Origin: Actinomycetospora sp. TBRC 11914
Lineage (GTDB): Bacteria; Actinomycetota; Actinomycetes; Mycobacteriales; Pseudonocardiaceae
NCBI RefSeq assembly: GCF_012933465.1
Contig: NZ_JABBND010000033.1
Span: forward strand, 1-42,940
Length of the DNA: 42,940 nucleotides
Reading direction: 5' to 3'
Shown: piece by piece, positions 8,575-17,242 of the stretch
Layout: each line of letters begins with the position of its first letter
Numbering within the stretch: position 1 is the stretch's first letter
The notes under the pieces: generated by a model
Database searches by the model: none
Seen by the model: the letters and a program-made list of their open reading frames with translations, nothing else
What the model was told of the DNA's origin: nothing
Translations under genes and position numbers: made by a program

Positions 8575-8645
8575 CCCCCGGGGCGGTGCGGCTGCCGTCG
8601 CCTGATCGGGCTACGGTGCGGCCGACACCGGGGGGTGACTCGATC

Positions 8646-9941
8646 GTGGGCGAATCGACGGCGGGGGCGCACATCGTCGGGACGGCGGGGCAGTCTCGCC
8701 GTGTGACGGGTGTGGCGGCTGTGGTCCTGGTGGGTGTCCTGCTGGCCGGCTGCGGCCAGGGGGAGACGGCGCCGAGCGCGCCCGCCGCCGACCCGGCGGC
8801 CCCGTCGTCGGCCGCCGCGCCGGCGACACCGCTGCCGGCGTCGGTGACGAAGGTCCTGCCCACCGCCTACCAGCGGCTCGCCGGTGCCGCCGACCAGCTC
8901 GACCCGGCCGCCGGCTACCCCCGCTCGGTCGACCAGGGGAAGACCACATGGTCGACGAAGCCGGTCACCGACTGGACCTCCGGGTTCTTTCCCGGCGAGC
9001 TGTGGCTCGCCCGCGAGCTCACCGGGGACCAGGCGTGGACCGCCCGCGCGCAGCGCTGGACCGCGCCCATCGCCTCGCAGGTGACCCGCACCGACACCCA
9101 TGACCTCGGCTTCGTCGTCGACGACAGCTTCGGCGACCAGCTCGCGGCGACGGGGGCCGGCGCGGACCAGGTCGTCACCGCCGCCCGCAGCCTCGCGACC
9201 CGGTACTCGGCGAAGGTCCACGCCATCAAGAGCTGGGACACCGAGGGCGACGACGACAAGCGCGGCTCGTGGCGCTTCCCGGTCATCATCGACACGACGA
9301 TGAACCTCGCGCTGCTCGACCGGGCGGCGGCCCTGCCCGGCGGCGACCCGGCGTGGAAGGACATCGCGACCCAGCACGCGCTGACCGCCTCGAGGACGAA
9401 CATGCGCCCCGACGGCAGCGTCGCCCACGTCGCCGTCTTCGACCCCGACACCGGCGCCTTCCTGAAGCGCGACACCTGGCAGGGCGCCGCACCGGACTCG
9501 ACGTGGTCGCGCGGGCAGGGCTGGGCGATCCACGGCTTCGCCGCCCAGGCCCGGGCGGCGGGCAACGCCGAGCTGCGGGCGGCGGCCCAGAAGGCCGCGG
9601 ACTGGTGGCTCGCGCACACCTCGCCCGGCCACCGGGTGCCGGCCTGGGACTTCTCGAAGCCGACCGAGGAGCGCGACACCTCGGCGGCCGCCGTCGCGGC
9701 GTCGGGCCTGCTCGACCTCGCCGACCAGGTCGGCGGCGCCGACGGGGCCCGCTACCGGCAGGCGGCGGGCGAGACCCTCGACGAGCTGGCGACCACGGAC
9801 GTGGCCCCCGAGGGCCCGGCGCTGCTCGCCCACGCGACCGGGGGGAAGCCGCAGGACGACGAGGTCGACGTCGGGATCGTCTACGCCGACTACTACTTCC
9901 TCGAGGCCGCCCGGCGCTGGTCGGACCCCGCGCGCTCCTGA
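8646..9941 (+). CDS. Glycoside hydrolase family 88-like lipoprotein
   Basis: 431 residues. The N-terminus has a hydrophobic stretch ending in a lipobox (VLLAGC), followed by an Ala/Pro/Ser linker, so the protein should be anchored outside the membrane. The (alpha/alpha)6-barrel motifs of unsaturated glucuronyl hydrolases are visible: VTDWTSGFFPGELWLA with the first catalytic-type Asp, IIDTTMNLALL with the second, SRGQGWAIHGF and the C-terminal YADYYFLEA. Expected activity is hydration-based removal of unsaturated uronic acids from oligosaccharides; substrate unknown. The GTG at 8646 follows GGGGGTG at an 8-base spacing. Its 3' end overlaps the convergent HxlR gene. Confidence 0.8.
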   Translation: MGESTAGAHIVGTAGQSRRVTGVAAVVLVGVLLAGCGQGETAPSAPAADPAAPSSAAAPATPLPASVTKVLPTAYQRLAGAADQLDPAAGYPRSVDQGKTTWSTKPVTDWTSGFFPGELWLARELTGDQAWTARAQRWTAPIASQVTRTDTHDLGFVVDDSFGDQLAATGAGADQVVTAARSLATRYSAKVHAIKSWDTEGDDDKRGSWRFPVIIDTTMNLALLDRAAALPGGDPAWKDIATQHALTASRTNMRPDGSVAHVAVFDPDTGAFLKRDTWQGAAPDSTWSRGQGWAIHGFAAQARAAGNAELRAAAQKAADWWLAHTSPGHRVPAWDFSKPTEERDTSAAAVAASGLLDLADQVGGADGARYRQAAGETLDELATTDVAPEGPALLAHATGGKPQDDEVDVGIVYADYYFLEAARRWSDPARS

Positions 9942-10294
9942 GCGGCGTCGTCGTAGGCCGCCCGGGCGGCCTCGACGTCGTCGATGTGGGTCTCGGCCCA
10001 CTCCTCGAGCGCGCGCGTCAGCCCGAGCAGGCTGCGGCCGAGCCCGGTGAGCGCGTACTCCACCCGCGGCGGGATCTCGGCGTACACGGTGCGGGTGACG
10101 AGCCCGTCGCGCTCGAGGCCCCGCAGCGTCTGGGTGAGCATCTTCGGGGTGATGCCGCCGATGCGGGCGGCGATCGCGCCGTGGCGCAGCGTCCCGTCGG
10201 CGAGGACGCGGACGACGAGGATGCTCCACCGGTCGCCGATGCGGTCGAGCACCTGGCGGCTCGGGCACTCGGCGGCGAACACGTTCCCGGTCAC
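9893..10294 (-). CDS. HxlR-family transcriptional regulator
   Basis: 133 residues. The winged-helix signature is plain: CPSRQVLDRIGDRWSILVVRVL, then GITPKMLTQTLRGLERDGLV as the recognition region and the wing before VEYALTGLGRSL. HxlR proteins often sense electrophiles or quinones through an N-terminal Cys, which is present in AECPSR. The GTG at 10294 is chosen because a GATAGT hexamer lies 6 bases upstream, giving a leaderless transcript. It diverges from the NmrA/QorB-like gene, which it probably controls. Confidence 0.85.
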   Translation of the reverse strand: MTGNVFAAECPSRQVLDRIGDRWSILVVRVLADGTLRHGAIAARIGGITPKMLTQTLRGLERDGLVTRTVYAEIPPRVEYALTGLGRSLLGLTRALEEWAETHIDDVEAARAAYDDAAQERAGSDQRRAASRK

Positions 10295-10317
10295 CTGGTC
10301 ACTATCCACCTGGTACC
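10292..10317. promoter_or_regulatory. Likely HxlR operator and leaderless promoter
   Basis: CACCTGGT occurs twice (10292-10299 and 10307-10314), 15 bases apart, bracketing the GATAGT -10 (minus strand, 10301-10306), and the second copy runs into a GGTACC palindrome (10312-10317). Repeats placed over the promoter of an HxlR gene divergent from an oxidoreductase fit autoregulation. Confidence 0.45.
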
Positions 10318-10426
10318 TACCGCACTTCAAGGTGCTGACTCGCCGTCGGGAAGCAGCCCCCGACCAGCGCGGTTGGCGACGACGAGGGGCCGCGCCCGGC
10401 GGCCCGCACCCACCGTGGGAGCCACC

Positions 10427-11290
<864 letters not shown>

Positions 11291-11305
11291 ACCGGCGCGA
11301 GCCGC

Positions 11306-11311
11306 TAACCT
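11306..11311 (+). promoter_or_regulatory. -10 element of a leaderless promoter
   Basis: TAACCT fits TANNNT and lies 7 bases before the GTG at 11319, so transcription would start at the start codon. No ribosome binding site is needed. Confidence 0.5.
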
Positions 11312-11318
11312 CGGCAGG

Positions 11319-12278
11319 GTGTCCGCTGCGTCCTCCGTGCCCGGTCCGCCCGCGCCGCGGCCGTACGAGAGTGTGCTGCTGGTCTACAACCCGACGAGCT
11401 CGGGCGGCGGCGAGGGCAAGGCGCACACCCTCGCGCGCGACCTGCGCCGCCTCGCGCCGGACCTCGACGTCGAGCTCGTGCCCACCGAGTACGCCGGGCA
11501 CGCGCGCCGGATCGCCGAGAGCGCGGCCCGGACCTACCGGCCGCTCGTGGTCTCGGTCTCCGGCGACGGCGGCTACAACGAGGTCGTCGACGGGGCGATG
11601 GCCGGTGGCGACGGCCGGCACACCGGGACCGTCGTCGCGGTCGCCTCGGCCGGCAACGCCAACGACCACCGGCGGGTCACCCGGCGGCGGCCCCTGGCCG
11701 AGGCGATCGCCGACGGCGTGGTCGAGCACCTCGACGTCCTGCGGCTGAGCGTCGGGCCGAACCCGCCGCGCTACGCCCACTCCTACATCGGGCTCGGCAT
11801 CACCCCCGTCGTGGCCCTCTCGCTCGAGCGCAGCGGGAAGGGGTCGCTGCGCGAGCTGGTCACCACCGTGCGGGAGTTCCTGCGGTTCCGGCCGTTCGAG
11901 ATCGAGCTGGAGGCGTTCGAGGGCGGGGCCGAGCGCGGCGTCGGGGTGGGGGAGTTCCTCGGCCGCCACACCTACGACAGCCTGATCATGGCCAACCTGT
12001 CGGAGATGGCGAAGTACGTCCGGCTCTCCGACACCGGGGACCCCGCGGACGGCCGGTTCGAGATCGTCGGCATCCCCCATCGGGGCCGTTTCCGGCTCCT
12101 GCTCACGGGGATCCGGGCCGCGTGGCAGGGACTGGGCTGGCAGCCGAGCGCCCGTCGCCTGCGCTTCCGCACCCTCTCCGAGCTCCCGCTGCAGCTCGAC
12201 GGCGAGGTCATCACCCTGCCGGCCGACACCTCCGTCGTGATCGAGCTCGTGCACGGCGCGCTGTCCACGGTGCGCTGA
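11319..12278 (+). CDS. Diacylglycerol kinase catalytic-domain (DAGK/YegS-type) protein
   Basis: 319 residues. The N-terminal lobe starts YESVLLVYNPTSSGGG and contains VSVSGDGGYNEVVDG, the family's GGDGT-type nucleotide loop, changed to GDGGYNE. The usual GTGND motif appears as SAGNANDHRR. The C-terminal beta lobe ends in ELPLQLDGEVI, which matches the family's DGE motif. Such enzymes phosphorylate lipids such as diacylglycerol or phosphatidylinositol precursors; substrate unknown and the altered loop leaves activity uncertain. It starts leaderless at GTG 11319 and is followed after one base by the zinc-finger gene. Confidence 0.78.
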   Translation: MSAASSVPGPPAPRPYESVLLVYNPTSSGGGEGKAHTLARDLRRLAPDLDVELVPTEYAGHARRIAESAARTYRPLVVSVSGDGGYNEVVDGAMAGGDGRHTGTVVAVASAGNANDHRRVTRRRPLAEAIADGVVEHLDVLRLSVGPNPPRYAHSYIGLGITPVVALSLERSGKGSLRELVTTVREFLRFRPFEIELEAFEGGAERGVGVGEFLGRHTYDSLIMANLSEMAKYVRLSDTGDPADGRFEIVGIPHRGRFRLLLTGIRAAWQGLGWQPSARRLRFRTLSELPLQLDGEVITLPADTSVVIELVHGALSTVR

Positions 12279-12279
12279 G

Positions 12280-12609
12280 GTGAGCGCCGCCGAGGACCTG
12301 GCGGCCGAGCGGTCGGCGACGCAGGCCCGGATCGCCGCGCTCGAGGCGCAGGTCGCGGCCATCGTCGAGACCGCGTCGTCGAGCTCGGGCGACGACGAGC
12401 ACGACCCCGAGGGCCAGACCGTCGCCTACGAGCGCGCCCAGACCCAGGCGCTGCTGCGCCGCGCCCGGGCCGACCTGGCGGAGGTCGACGCGGCGTTCGG
12501 GCGGCTGGACGCGGGCACCTACGGCATCTGCGAGGTGTGCGGGCGGCCCATCCCGGGCGAGCGGCTGGAGGCGCGGCCGACGGCGCGGCGGTGTGTGCGG
12601 CACGCGTAG
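12280..12609 (+). CDS. DksA/TraR-type zinc-finger protein
   Basis: 109 residues: an N-terminal coiled coil with heptads of Ala/Leu (about 1-75, containing DAAFGRLDAGTYGICEVCG at its end) and a C-terminal zinc finger, C-E-V-C then C-V-R-H. The fourth zinc ligand is His rather than Cys. DksA-type proteins enter the RNA polymerase secondary channel, but short actinobacterial members are of unknown role. The GTG at 12280 is one base past the kinase stop, so the two are co-transcribed. Confidence 0.82.
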   Translation: MSAAEDLAAERSATQARIAALEAQVAAIVETASSSSGDDEHDPEGQTVAYERAQTQALLRRARADLAEVDAAFGRLDAGTYGICEVCGRPIPGERLEARPTARRCVRHA

Positions 12610-12657
12610 GTGCTCCAACGCCAGCGGAGCGTCGTTGCTTGCATCCAGTGGCAGAAA

Positions 12658-12675
12658 AGCCGCATCGTCGCGGCT
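12658..12675 (-). terminator. Rho-independent terminator for the 178-residue gene
   Basis: AGCCGC-ATCGTC-GCGGCT forms a 6-bp stem; read leftward it is followed by TTTTCTG, a short U tract. It lies just past the stop at 12688. Confidence 0.55.
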
Positions 12676-12687
12676 CTCCGGCCCGGT

Positions 12688-13224
12688 TCACGGCCGGCGG
12701 AACGGCACCCCGACCTCCCGCGGCGCCTTCTCCCCGGCCGCGACGACGTAGCGCTGCTCGGCCTCGTGCGCGCCCGGTGAGTCCAGCCCGACCGGCCCGA
12801 GCAGCGCCGCGACCCGCGCGCGGTGGGCTTCGCGGCCGTCGTCGGGAACCCACGTCAGCGCCAGCCGCGCCCGCAGCCAGGCGGTGAGCCGCTCCTCGTC
12901 GGCCTTCGGCAGCACCACGTCCGCGGCCCACGTCGGGGCCAGCGCGAGCTCGGCGAGCAGCAGCCCGGCGACGACGCGGCGCAGCCGGGACACCCCGGTG
13001 CGGTAGAGGTCCTGACGGCGGACGCGGTTGCGCAGCATGGTCGCGGTGCCGAGGTCGAGCAGCCGGAGGTCGGCCGACGGGTGCGGGGCCCCGCCGAGCG
13101 CCGGGAGCACCGACGGCGCCGCCCACCACGCGACGTGGCCGGGCGCGCCGGGCAGGTCGGCCACGGTCGCGTCCAGCTCGCCGGGCACGGCGGTGAGCGC
13201 GGCGGCGGCCTCCTCCGGGGTCAT
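12688..13224 (-). CDS. Conserved-looking protein, unknown function
   Basis: 178 residues, ATG at 13224 with AGGAG upstream. Mixed composition: an alanine-rich start, a mid-section (RLLDLGTATMLRNRVRRQDLYRTGVSRLRRVVAGLLLAELAL) that is probably helical, and a closing VGVPFRRP. No signal peptide or clear membrane helix. I do not recognise a family. It lies 47 bases downstream of the MFS gene in the same direction and ends at a terminator. Confidence 0.6.
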   Translation of the reverse strand: MTPEEAAAALTAVPGELDATVADLPGAPGHVAWWAAPSVLPALGGAPHPSADLRLLDLGTATMLRNRVRRQDLYRTGVSRLRRVVAGLLLAELALAPTWAADVVLPKADEERLTAWLRARLALTWVPDDGREAHRARVAALLGPVGLDSPGAHEAEQRYVVAAGEKAPREVGVPFRRP

Positions 13225-13271
13225 GGGCGGCAGTCTCCTCCGCCCGGTCACGAGGGGAGGATCCGGTCGCT

Positions 13272-14507
13272 CTAGACGGCCGGGGGTTCCCCTCGCGCAG
13301 AGCCCGCAGGCCCCGCGGACGCCGCGGACCCCCGCGGGCGCAGCGACCGCGCCAGGACGGCGGCCCCGAGCGCCGCCACCGGGACGACGAGCAGGCCGGT
13401 GCCCACCGAGGAGGCGTCGGCGATCGCCCCGATGATCGGGGGCGTCGTGAGGAAGCCGAGGCGGGCGAGGAACCCGACGACGGCGATCCCGTCGCCCGCC
13501 CGCGCCCCCGGCACGGCGCCGGCCGCCGCGAACGCCAGCGGGAAGAGGGTGGCGACGCCGAGCCCGGCCAGCGCCCACCCGGCGATCGCCGCCGCCGGGT
13601 GCGCGAGCAGCAGCGCCGCCACCAGGGCCACCGCCGCGACGAGCGCCCCGGTCCGCGCCACCGCCACGGGGCCGACGCGGTCGGTGACCCGGTCGCCCGC
13701 CAGGCGCCCCAGCGTCATCGTCGCCTGGAAGGCCACGAACGGCAGGCCGGCCACGAACGCGCCCGCCCCGAGGTCGTCGCGCAGGTACACCGCCCCCCAC
13801 GACGCGGACGAGTCCTCGACCGCCCCCGAGCACACCATCAGCCCGGCCACGGCGAGCAGGGGCGCCACCACCCGCCACGACGTCAGCACCCCGCCCAGCC
13901 CGGCTCCCGGCGACGCGGTCGCCCCGTGGTGCTCCGGCGGCAGCACGAGGCGCCACGCCAGGGCCGAGGTCACCACCAGGACCGCCCCGACCACCGTCAG
14001 GTGGACCACCACCGGCACGCCCAGCCCGGCCGCGGCCGCCCCGAGCAGGCCCGCACCGACCGCGGCGATGCTCCACGTCGCGTGCAGGCCGTTGATGATC
14101 GAGCGGCCGTAGCGGTCCTGGACGAGCAGGCCGTGGGCGTTCATCGCGGCGTCGGTCCACGCGTCGGTGATCCCGAGCAGGAACAACGCCCCGGCGAGCG
14201 CCCACCACCCCGGCGCCAGTGCCACCAGCGGCAGCAGTGCCGCCCCCAGCAGCGACACCGACGCGGCGACCCGCCCGCTGCCGAGCCGGGCGATGAGCGG
14301 GCCGGCGGCCACCCCGACCAGCAGCGCGGCCGCGGGGAAGGCCGCGATCGCGGTGCCGAGCTCGGTGTTCGACAGCCCCAGCCCGTCGCGCAGCGCCGGG
14401 AAGCGGGGGACGAGGGAGTTGTAGGTGGCCCCGTTGACGGCGAAGAGCGCCATGACGGCGCCGCGGGCGCGGCGGTCGGTGCGGGTGGGCGGGGCCTGCC
14501 CGGACAT
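13272..14507 (-). CDS. MFS transporter (sugar/drug type)
   Basis: 411 residues, twelve hydrophobic segments. The N-terminal half has the family pattern ALFAVNGATYNSLVPRFPALRDGLGLS, and MNAHGLLVQDRYGRSIINGLHATWS matches YbjJ/fucose-permease-like MFS proteins; GRLAGDRVTDRVG is the loop motif in the second half. Substrate unknown. The ATG at 14507 lies 2 bases past the stop of the radical-SAM gene, so the two are in one operon. Confidence 0.82.
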   Translation of the reverse strand: MSGQAPPTRTDRRARGAVMALFAVNGATYNSLVPRFPALRDGLGLSNTELGTAIAAFPAAALLVGVAAGPLIARLGSGRVAASVSLLGAALLPLVALAPGWWALAGALFLLGITDAWTDAAMNAHGLLVQDRYGRSIINGLHATWSIAAVGAGLLGAAAAGLGVPVVVHLTVVGAVLVVTSALAWRLVLPPEHHGATASPGAGLGGVLTSWRVVAPLLAVAGLMVCSGAVEDSSASWGAVYLRDDLGAGAFVAGLPFVAFQATMTLGRLAGDRVTDRVGPVAVARTGALVAAVALVAALLLAHPAAAIAGWALAGLGVATLFPLAFAAAGAVPGARAGDGIAVVGFLARLGFLTTPPIIGAIADASSVGTGLLVVPVAALGAAVLARSLRPRGSAASAGPAGSARGEPPAV

Positions 14508-14509
14508 CG

Positions 14510-15565
14510 TCAGAACGCGTACCGGATCGGCAGCCACGGGGCGTGGACCGCGACCAGCTCCCGGAACCGCGCCACCGCCCGCCGCTTGACGTCGACCCGG
14601 TAGCGGACGTTCTCCTGGCCGTTCTGCGAGCGCTTGGGCTCCTGGGCCTCGGGACGCCAGAGCACGTCCTCGGCCCGCGGGTGCCAGCCGAGGTTGACCT
14701 CGTGCAGCCCCTCGTTGTGGGTGAGGAGGATGACCTCGCACGCCGCCTGGGCGCGCGCGGCGGGGGAGAGCCGCTCGCCGAGCTCGTCGAGCAGCGCTGC
14801 CCAGCGCGACTGCCAGCGCTCGCGCAGCACCACCGGCGAGAAGTTCAGGTGCACCTCGTAGTCGGCCGCGAGGAAGTCGTCGACGGCGTCGATGCGCTCG
14901 TCGATCGAGCTGGTCCGCAGGTCGAGCAGCTGGGCGTCCTCGCGGGGCATCAGCGAGAACCGCACCCGGGTGCGCCCGCGGGGGTCGAGCGCGAGCAGGT
15001 CGCGGTTGACGTACTTCGTCGCGAAGGACGCCTTCGCGCCCTCGAGGCCGGCGACGTGGCGGACGAGGTCGGCGACGTTGTCGGAGACCAGCGCGTCCAC
15101 CGAGCAGTCCGAGTTCTCGCCGAGGTCGTACACCCAGTCGCGGGGGTCGCACTGGTTGGGTTCGGTCTTCGGGCCGGTGCGCGCCAGGTGGCGGCTGACG
15201 GCGCGGGCGATGCCGTCGATGTTGGTGAAGACGGTGATCGGGTTGGCGTAGCCCTTGCGGCGCGGGACGTAGCAGTAGGCGCAGGCCATGGCGCAGCCGT
15301 TGGCGCCGGACGGGGCGATGAAGTCCGCGGAGCGGCCGTTCGGCCGCACCGTCAGCGACTTCTTCTCGCCGAGCACGAGGTTCTCCGCCTTCACCCGCAC
15401 CCACCGCGACACCTTCGCGGCGTCGCCGTGCAGGTCGGGGATGGCCCAGTGCGAGTCGACCTCGACGACCTCGGCGCCGGGGAAGCGCGCGAGGACCTCC
15501 TGGCCCCGCATCGAGGCCAGCGAGGCGGGCTCGGCCCAGATGGTGCGGACGTCGAGCAGGCTCAC
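14510..15565 (-). CDS. Spore photoproduct lyase-like radical SAM protein
   Basis: 351 residues. The radical SAM cluster motif is CAMACAYC (C91, C95, C98), embedded in SGANGCAMACAYCYVPRRKGY as in the SPL family. Further family landmarks are TNIDGIARAVSRHL, FATKYVNRDLL and HLNFSPVVLRERW. SPL enzymes reverse spore photoproduct (a methylene-bridged thymine dimer) in UV-damaged spore DNA using SAM; actinobacterial relatives of this length are untested. C139 and C154 are candidates for the H-donor Cys but I cannot align them. The GTG start overlaps the stop of the NERD-like gene by 3 bases. UV-damage repair fits the divergent dinB. Confidence 0.83.
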   Translation of the reverse strand: MSLLDVRTIWAEPASLASMRGQEVLARFPGAEVVEVDSHWAIPDLHGDAAKVSRWVRVKAENLVLGEKKSLTVRPNGRSADFIAPSGANGCAMACAYCYVPRRKGYANPITVFTNIDGIARAVSRHLARTGPKTEPNQCDPRDWVYDLGENSDCSVDALVSDNVADLVRHVAGLEGAKASFATKYVNRDLLALDPRGRTRVRFSLMPREDAQLLDLRTSSIDERIDAVDDFLAADYEVHLNFSPVVLRERWQSRWAALLDELGERLSPAARAQAACEVILLTHNEGLHEVNLGWHPRAEDVLWRPEAQEPKRSQNGQENVRYRVDVKRRAVARFRELVAVHAPWLPIRYAF

Positions 15566-16656
15566 GGCAGCCAGGTGTCCGAGCGCCGCGCCACGGCGTA
15601 GGTCTCCTCCACCGCGGCGGCGGAGAGCCGCTCGCCCCGGCTGCGCATGGCCCGCGCCAGGTCCCCGGCGCGAGCGACGATCACCCCGCGCGGCCGGCTG
15701 TGGGTGACGATGGTGCCCCCGACGACCGCGATGACCGGGGTCACCGGCGGCGGGTCGAGCACCTCCTCGAAGCCGGCGGCCAGCGCGATCCCCTCGGCGA
15801 GGCGCTCGTGGACCTCCTCGCCGATCGTGCGGATGCGCGCGAGGTCGAACTGCTTGCCGTCGATCTCGATCCCGGTGGTGGAGGCGTGGACCTTCCCGCC
15901 CGGCTGGTGGCGGACCTCCACCACGAACACCCCGGGCGTCCCGATGACCAGGTGGTCCAGCGTCACCGTCTCCGGCCCGACGGCCGTCTCGACGCCGTGC
16001 AGCATCCGCCAGCGCGGGCCGCGGCCGTTGCCGCCGGACTCGCGGGCCAGCGCGTCGGCCACGGCGTGCCGCCCGTCGGCGCGCAGCCGCAGCTCGCGGT
16101 CGCGCTCCCGGTTCCCCGTCGCGCGGGCACGGGAGGCCTCGCGGAGCAGGCCGTGGTCGGGACCGTGGAAGGCGAGGTCCTCCCAGTCGTCGGTCTCGGC
16201 CACGTCGTCGTGGGTGGGGCGCCCCGCGTCGACGAACGCATCGGCGCGGAAGCCGTCGGCGCTGTCGGCCGACCAGCCATCGGCCGGGGTGGCCGGCCCG
16301 GGCTCGAGCGCCCCGGCCGGGTCCCGACGGCGGGCTCCCCCGGCCCCGGCCCCGGCCGTGCTCGGCGCGCGGTCCTGGGTCCGGGCGCCGCCCTGGCGCG
16401 GGATCCGGAGGGTGTCGGTGAGGCGCTGCCGGCGTGACGGGCGCCGGACGCCGACGTCGTCGGAGAAGCCGGGGAAGCGCTCCATGCCGTGCGCGACGAG
16501 CCACTCGTCGAGCTCGGCGACGAACGTGGCGCGGAACGTCGGCGCGACGTCGGACACCTCGCCGGTCTGCAGGTCGTAGGTGCCGAGACGGCTGCCGTAG
16601 GGCGAGGTGACGACGACGCGGTCGCCGCGCCCGAGGCGCGTGCGGCGTGCGGGCAT
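15562..16656 (-). CDS. NERD-like (nuclease-related) protein
   Basis: 364 residues. Residues 1-70 form a small beta-rich lead (RLGRGDRVVVTSPYGSRLGTYDLQTGE). Residues about 75-150 are a low-complexity Ala/Arg/Asp linker. The C-terminal half holds the NERD pattern: MLHGVETAVGPETVTLDHLVIGTPGVFVVEVRHQPGGKV, then a conserved Asp-rich strand and VTPVIAVVGGTIV. NERD domains are restriction-endonuclease-fold relatives of largely unproven activity; the D-H-L-V and V-V-E-V residues sit where catalytic acids would be. ATG at 16656 overlaps the DUF2505 stop (ATGA), and its own stop overlaps the SPL-like start. Confidence 0.65.
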   Translation of the reverse strand: MPARRTRLGRGDRVVVTSPYGSRLGTYDLQTGEVSDVAPTFRATFVAELDEWLVAHGMERFPGFSDDVGVRRPSRRQRLTDTLRIPRQGGARTQDRAPSTAGAGAGGARRRDPAGALEPGPATPADGWSADSADGFRADAFVDAGRPTHDDVAETDDWEDLAFHGPDHGLLREASRARATGNRERDRELRLRADGRHAVADALARESGGNGRGPRWRMLHGVETAVGPETVTLDHLVIGTPGVFVVEVRHQPGGKVHASTTGIEIDGKQFDLARIRTIGEEVHERLAEGIALAAGFEEVLDPPPVTPVIAVVGGTIVTHSRPRGVIVARAGDLARAMRSRGERLSAAAVEETYAVARRSDTWLP

Positions 16657-17177
16657 CAGGACTCCCGGTCGGTGTGCGCGTCGAGCCAGCGGGTGATGTT
16701 GTCGTGCTCGACGCGGGTGAGCTGGCGTACGCCGTCGGCGACCGCGCCCTCGACCAGCGCGCCCGCCCACGGGATCGTGACCGTGACCGCCACGTCGACC
16801 GCGAGCCGGCACCCCGACCCGGCGGCCGCCGCGACGCTCATCGTGCCCTCGGCCCGCACCGGGGCCCGGGGCACCGCGACCTCCACCTCGCCGTCGCAGC
16901 GCCGTGGCCCCAACCGCCACCGCTCGGTGCGGCGCAGCACCAGTCCCCCGGTGAGCAGCCGCCCGATGGCCGGCGGGATCTGGCCGGTGGGGACCGGCTG
17001 GCGGACGACGACCTCGACGGTGCCGTCCTGCGGGGTGCCGGTGGTCCGGTGCCGCTCGACCTCGCCACCACCGCCCGCGTCGAGGCGCGCGCGGTGGAAG
17101 TCGGGGTCGGCCAGCGCGACGGAGAAGTCGGCCACGTCGTGGGGGTAGTCCCGGCTGGCCCGCAGTCGGGTGGTCAC
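16656..17177 (-). CDS. DUF2505 domain protein
   Basis: 173 residues, full length for DUF2505, an actinobacterial START/SRPBCC-like family. Family features: RASRDYPHDVADFSVALADPDFHRARL at the N-terminus, VEVVVRQPVPTGQIPPAIGRLL in the middle and a C-terminal helix (VADGVRQLTRVEHDNITRWL). Probably binds a small hydrophobic ligand; nothing more is known. GTG at 17177 with GAGGTGAC upstream. First gene of the leftward group 13272-17177, divergent from dinB. Confidence 0.8.
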   Translation of the reverse strand: MTTRLRASRDYPHDVADFSVALADPDFHRARLDAGGGGEVERHRTTGTPQDGTVEVVVRQPVPTGQIPPAIGRLLTGGLVLRRTERWRLGPRRCDGEVEVAVPRAPVRAEGTMSVAAAAGSGCRLAVDVAVTVTIPWAGALVEGAVADGVRQLTRVEHDNITRWLDAHTDRES

Positions 17178-17226
17178 GTCACCTCACCCTAGGTGGCCGA
17201 GGCGGGGCGCGCCTCGCCTTCCGCGT

Positions 17227-17242
17227 GCGAACATGTGTTCGT
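17227..17242 (+). promoter_or_regulatory. LexA-like box at the dinB start
   Basis: Reads G-CGAAC-ATGT-GTTCG-T: ten of twelve positions of TCGAAC-N4-GTTCGA match, with the correct 4-base spacer; only the two outermost bases differ and they are not paired. It overlaps the GTG start of dinB (17241) and lies 49 bases before the divergent DUF2505 start. The position implies that dinB is leaderless and that LexA could repress it. Confidence 0.5.

Noticed and set aside
7143..10268. 1041-codon minus-strand frame across amine oxidase, GH88 and HxlR genes
   Set aside because: Arginine/proline-rich shadow typical of high-GC DNA; it runs through three genes supported by clear motifs.
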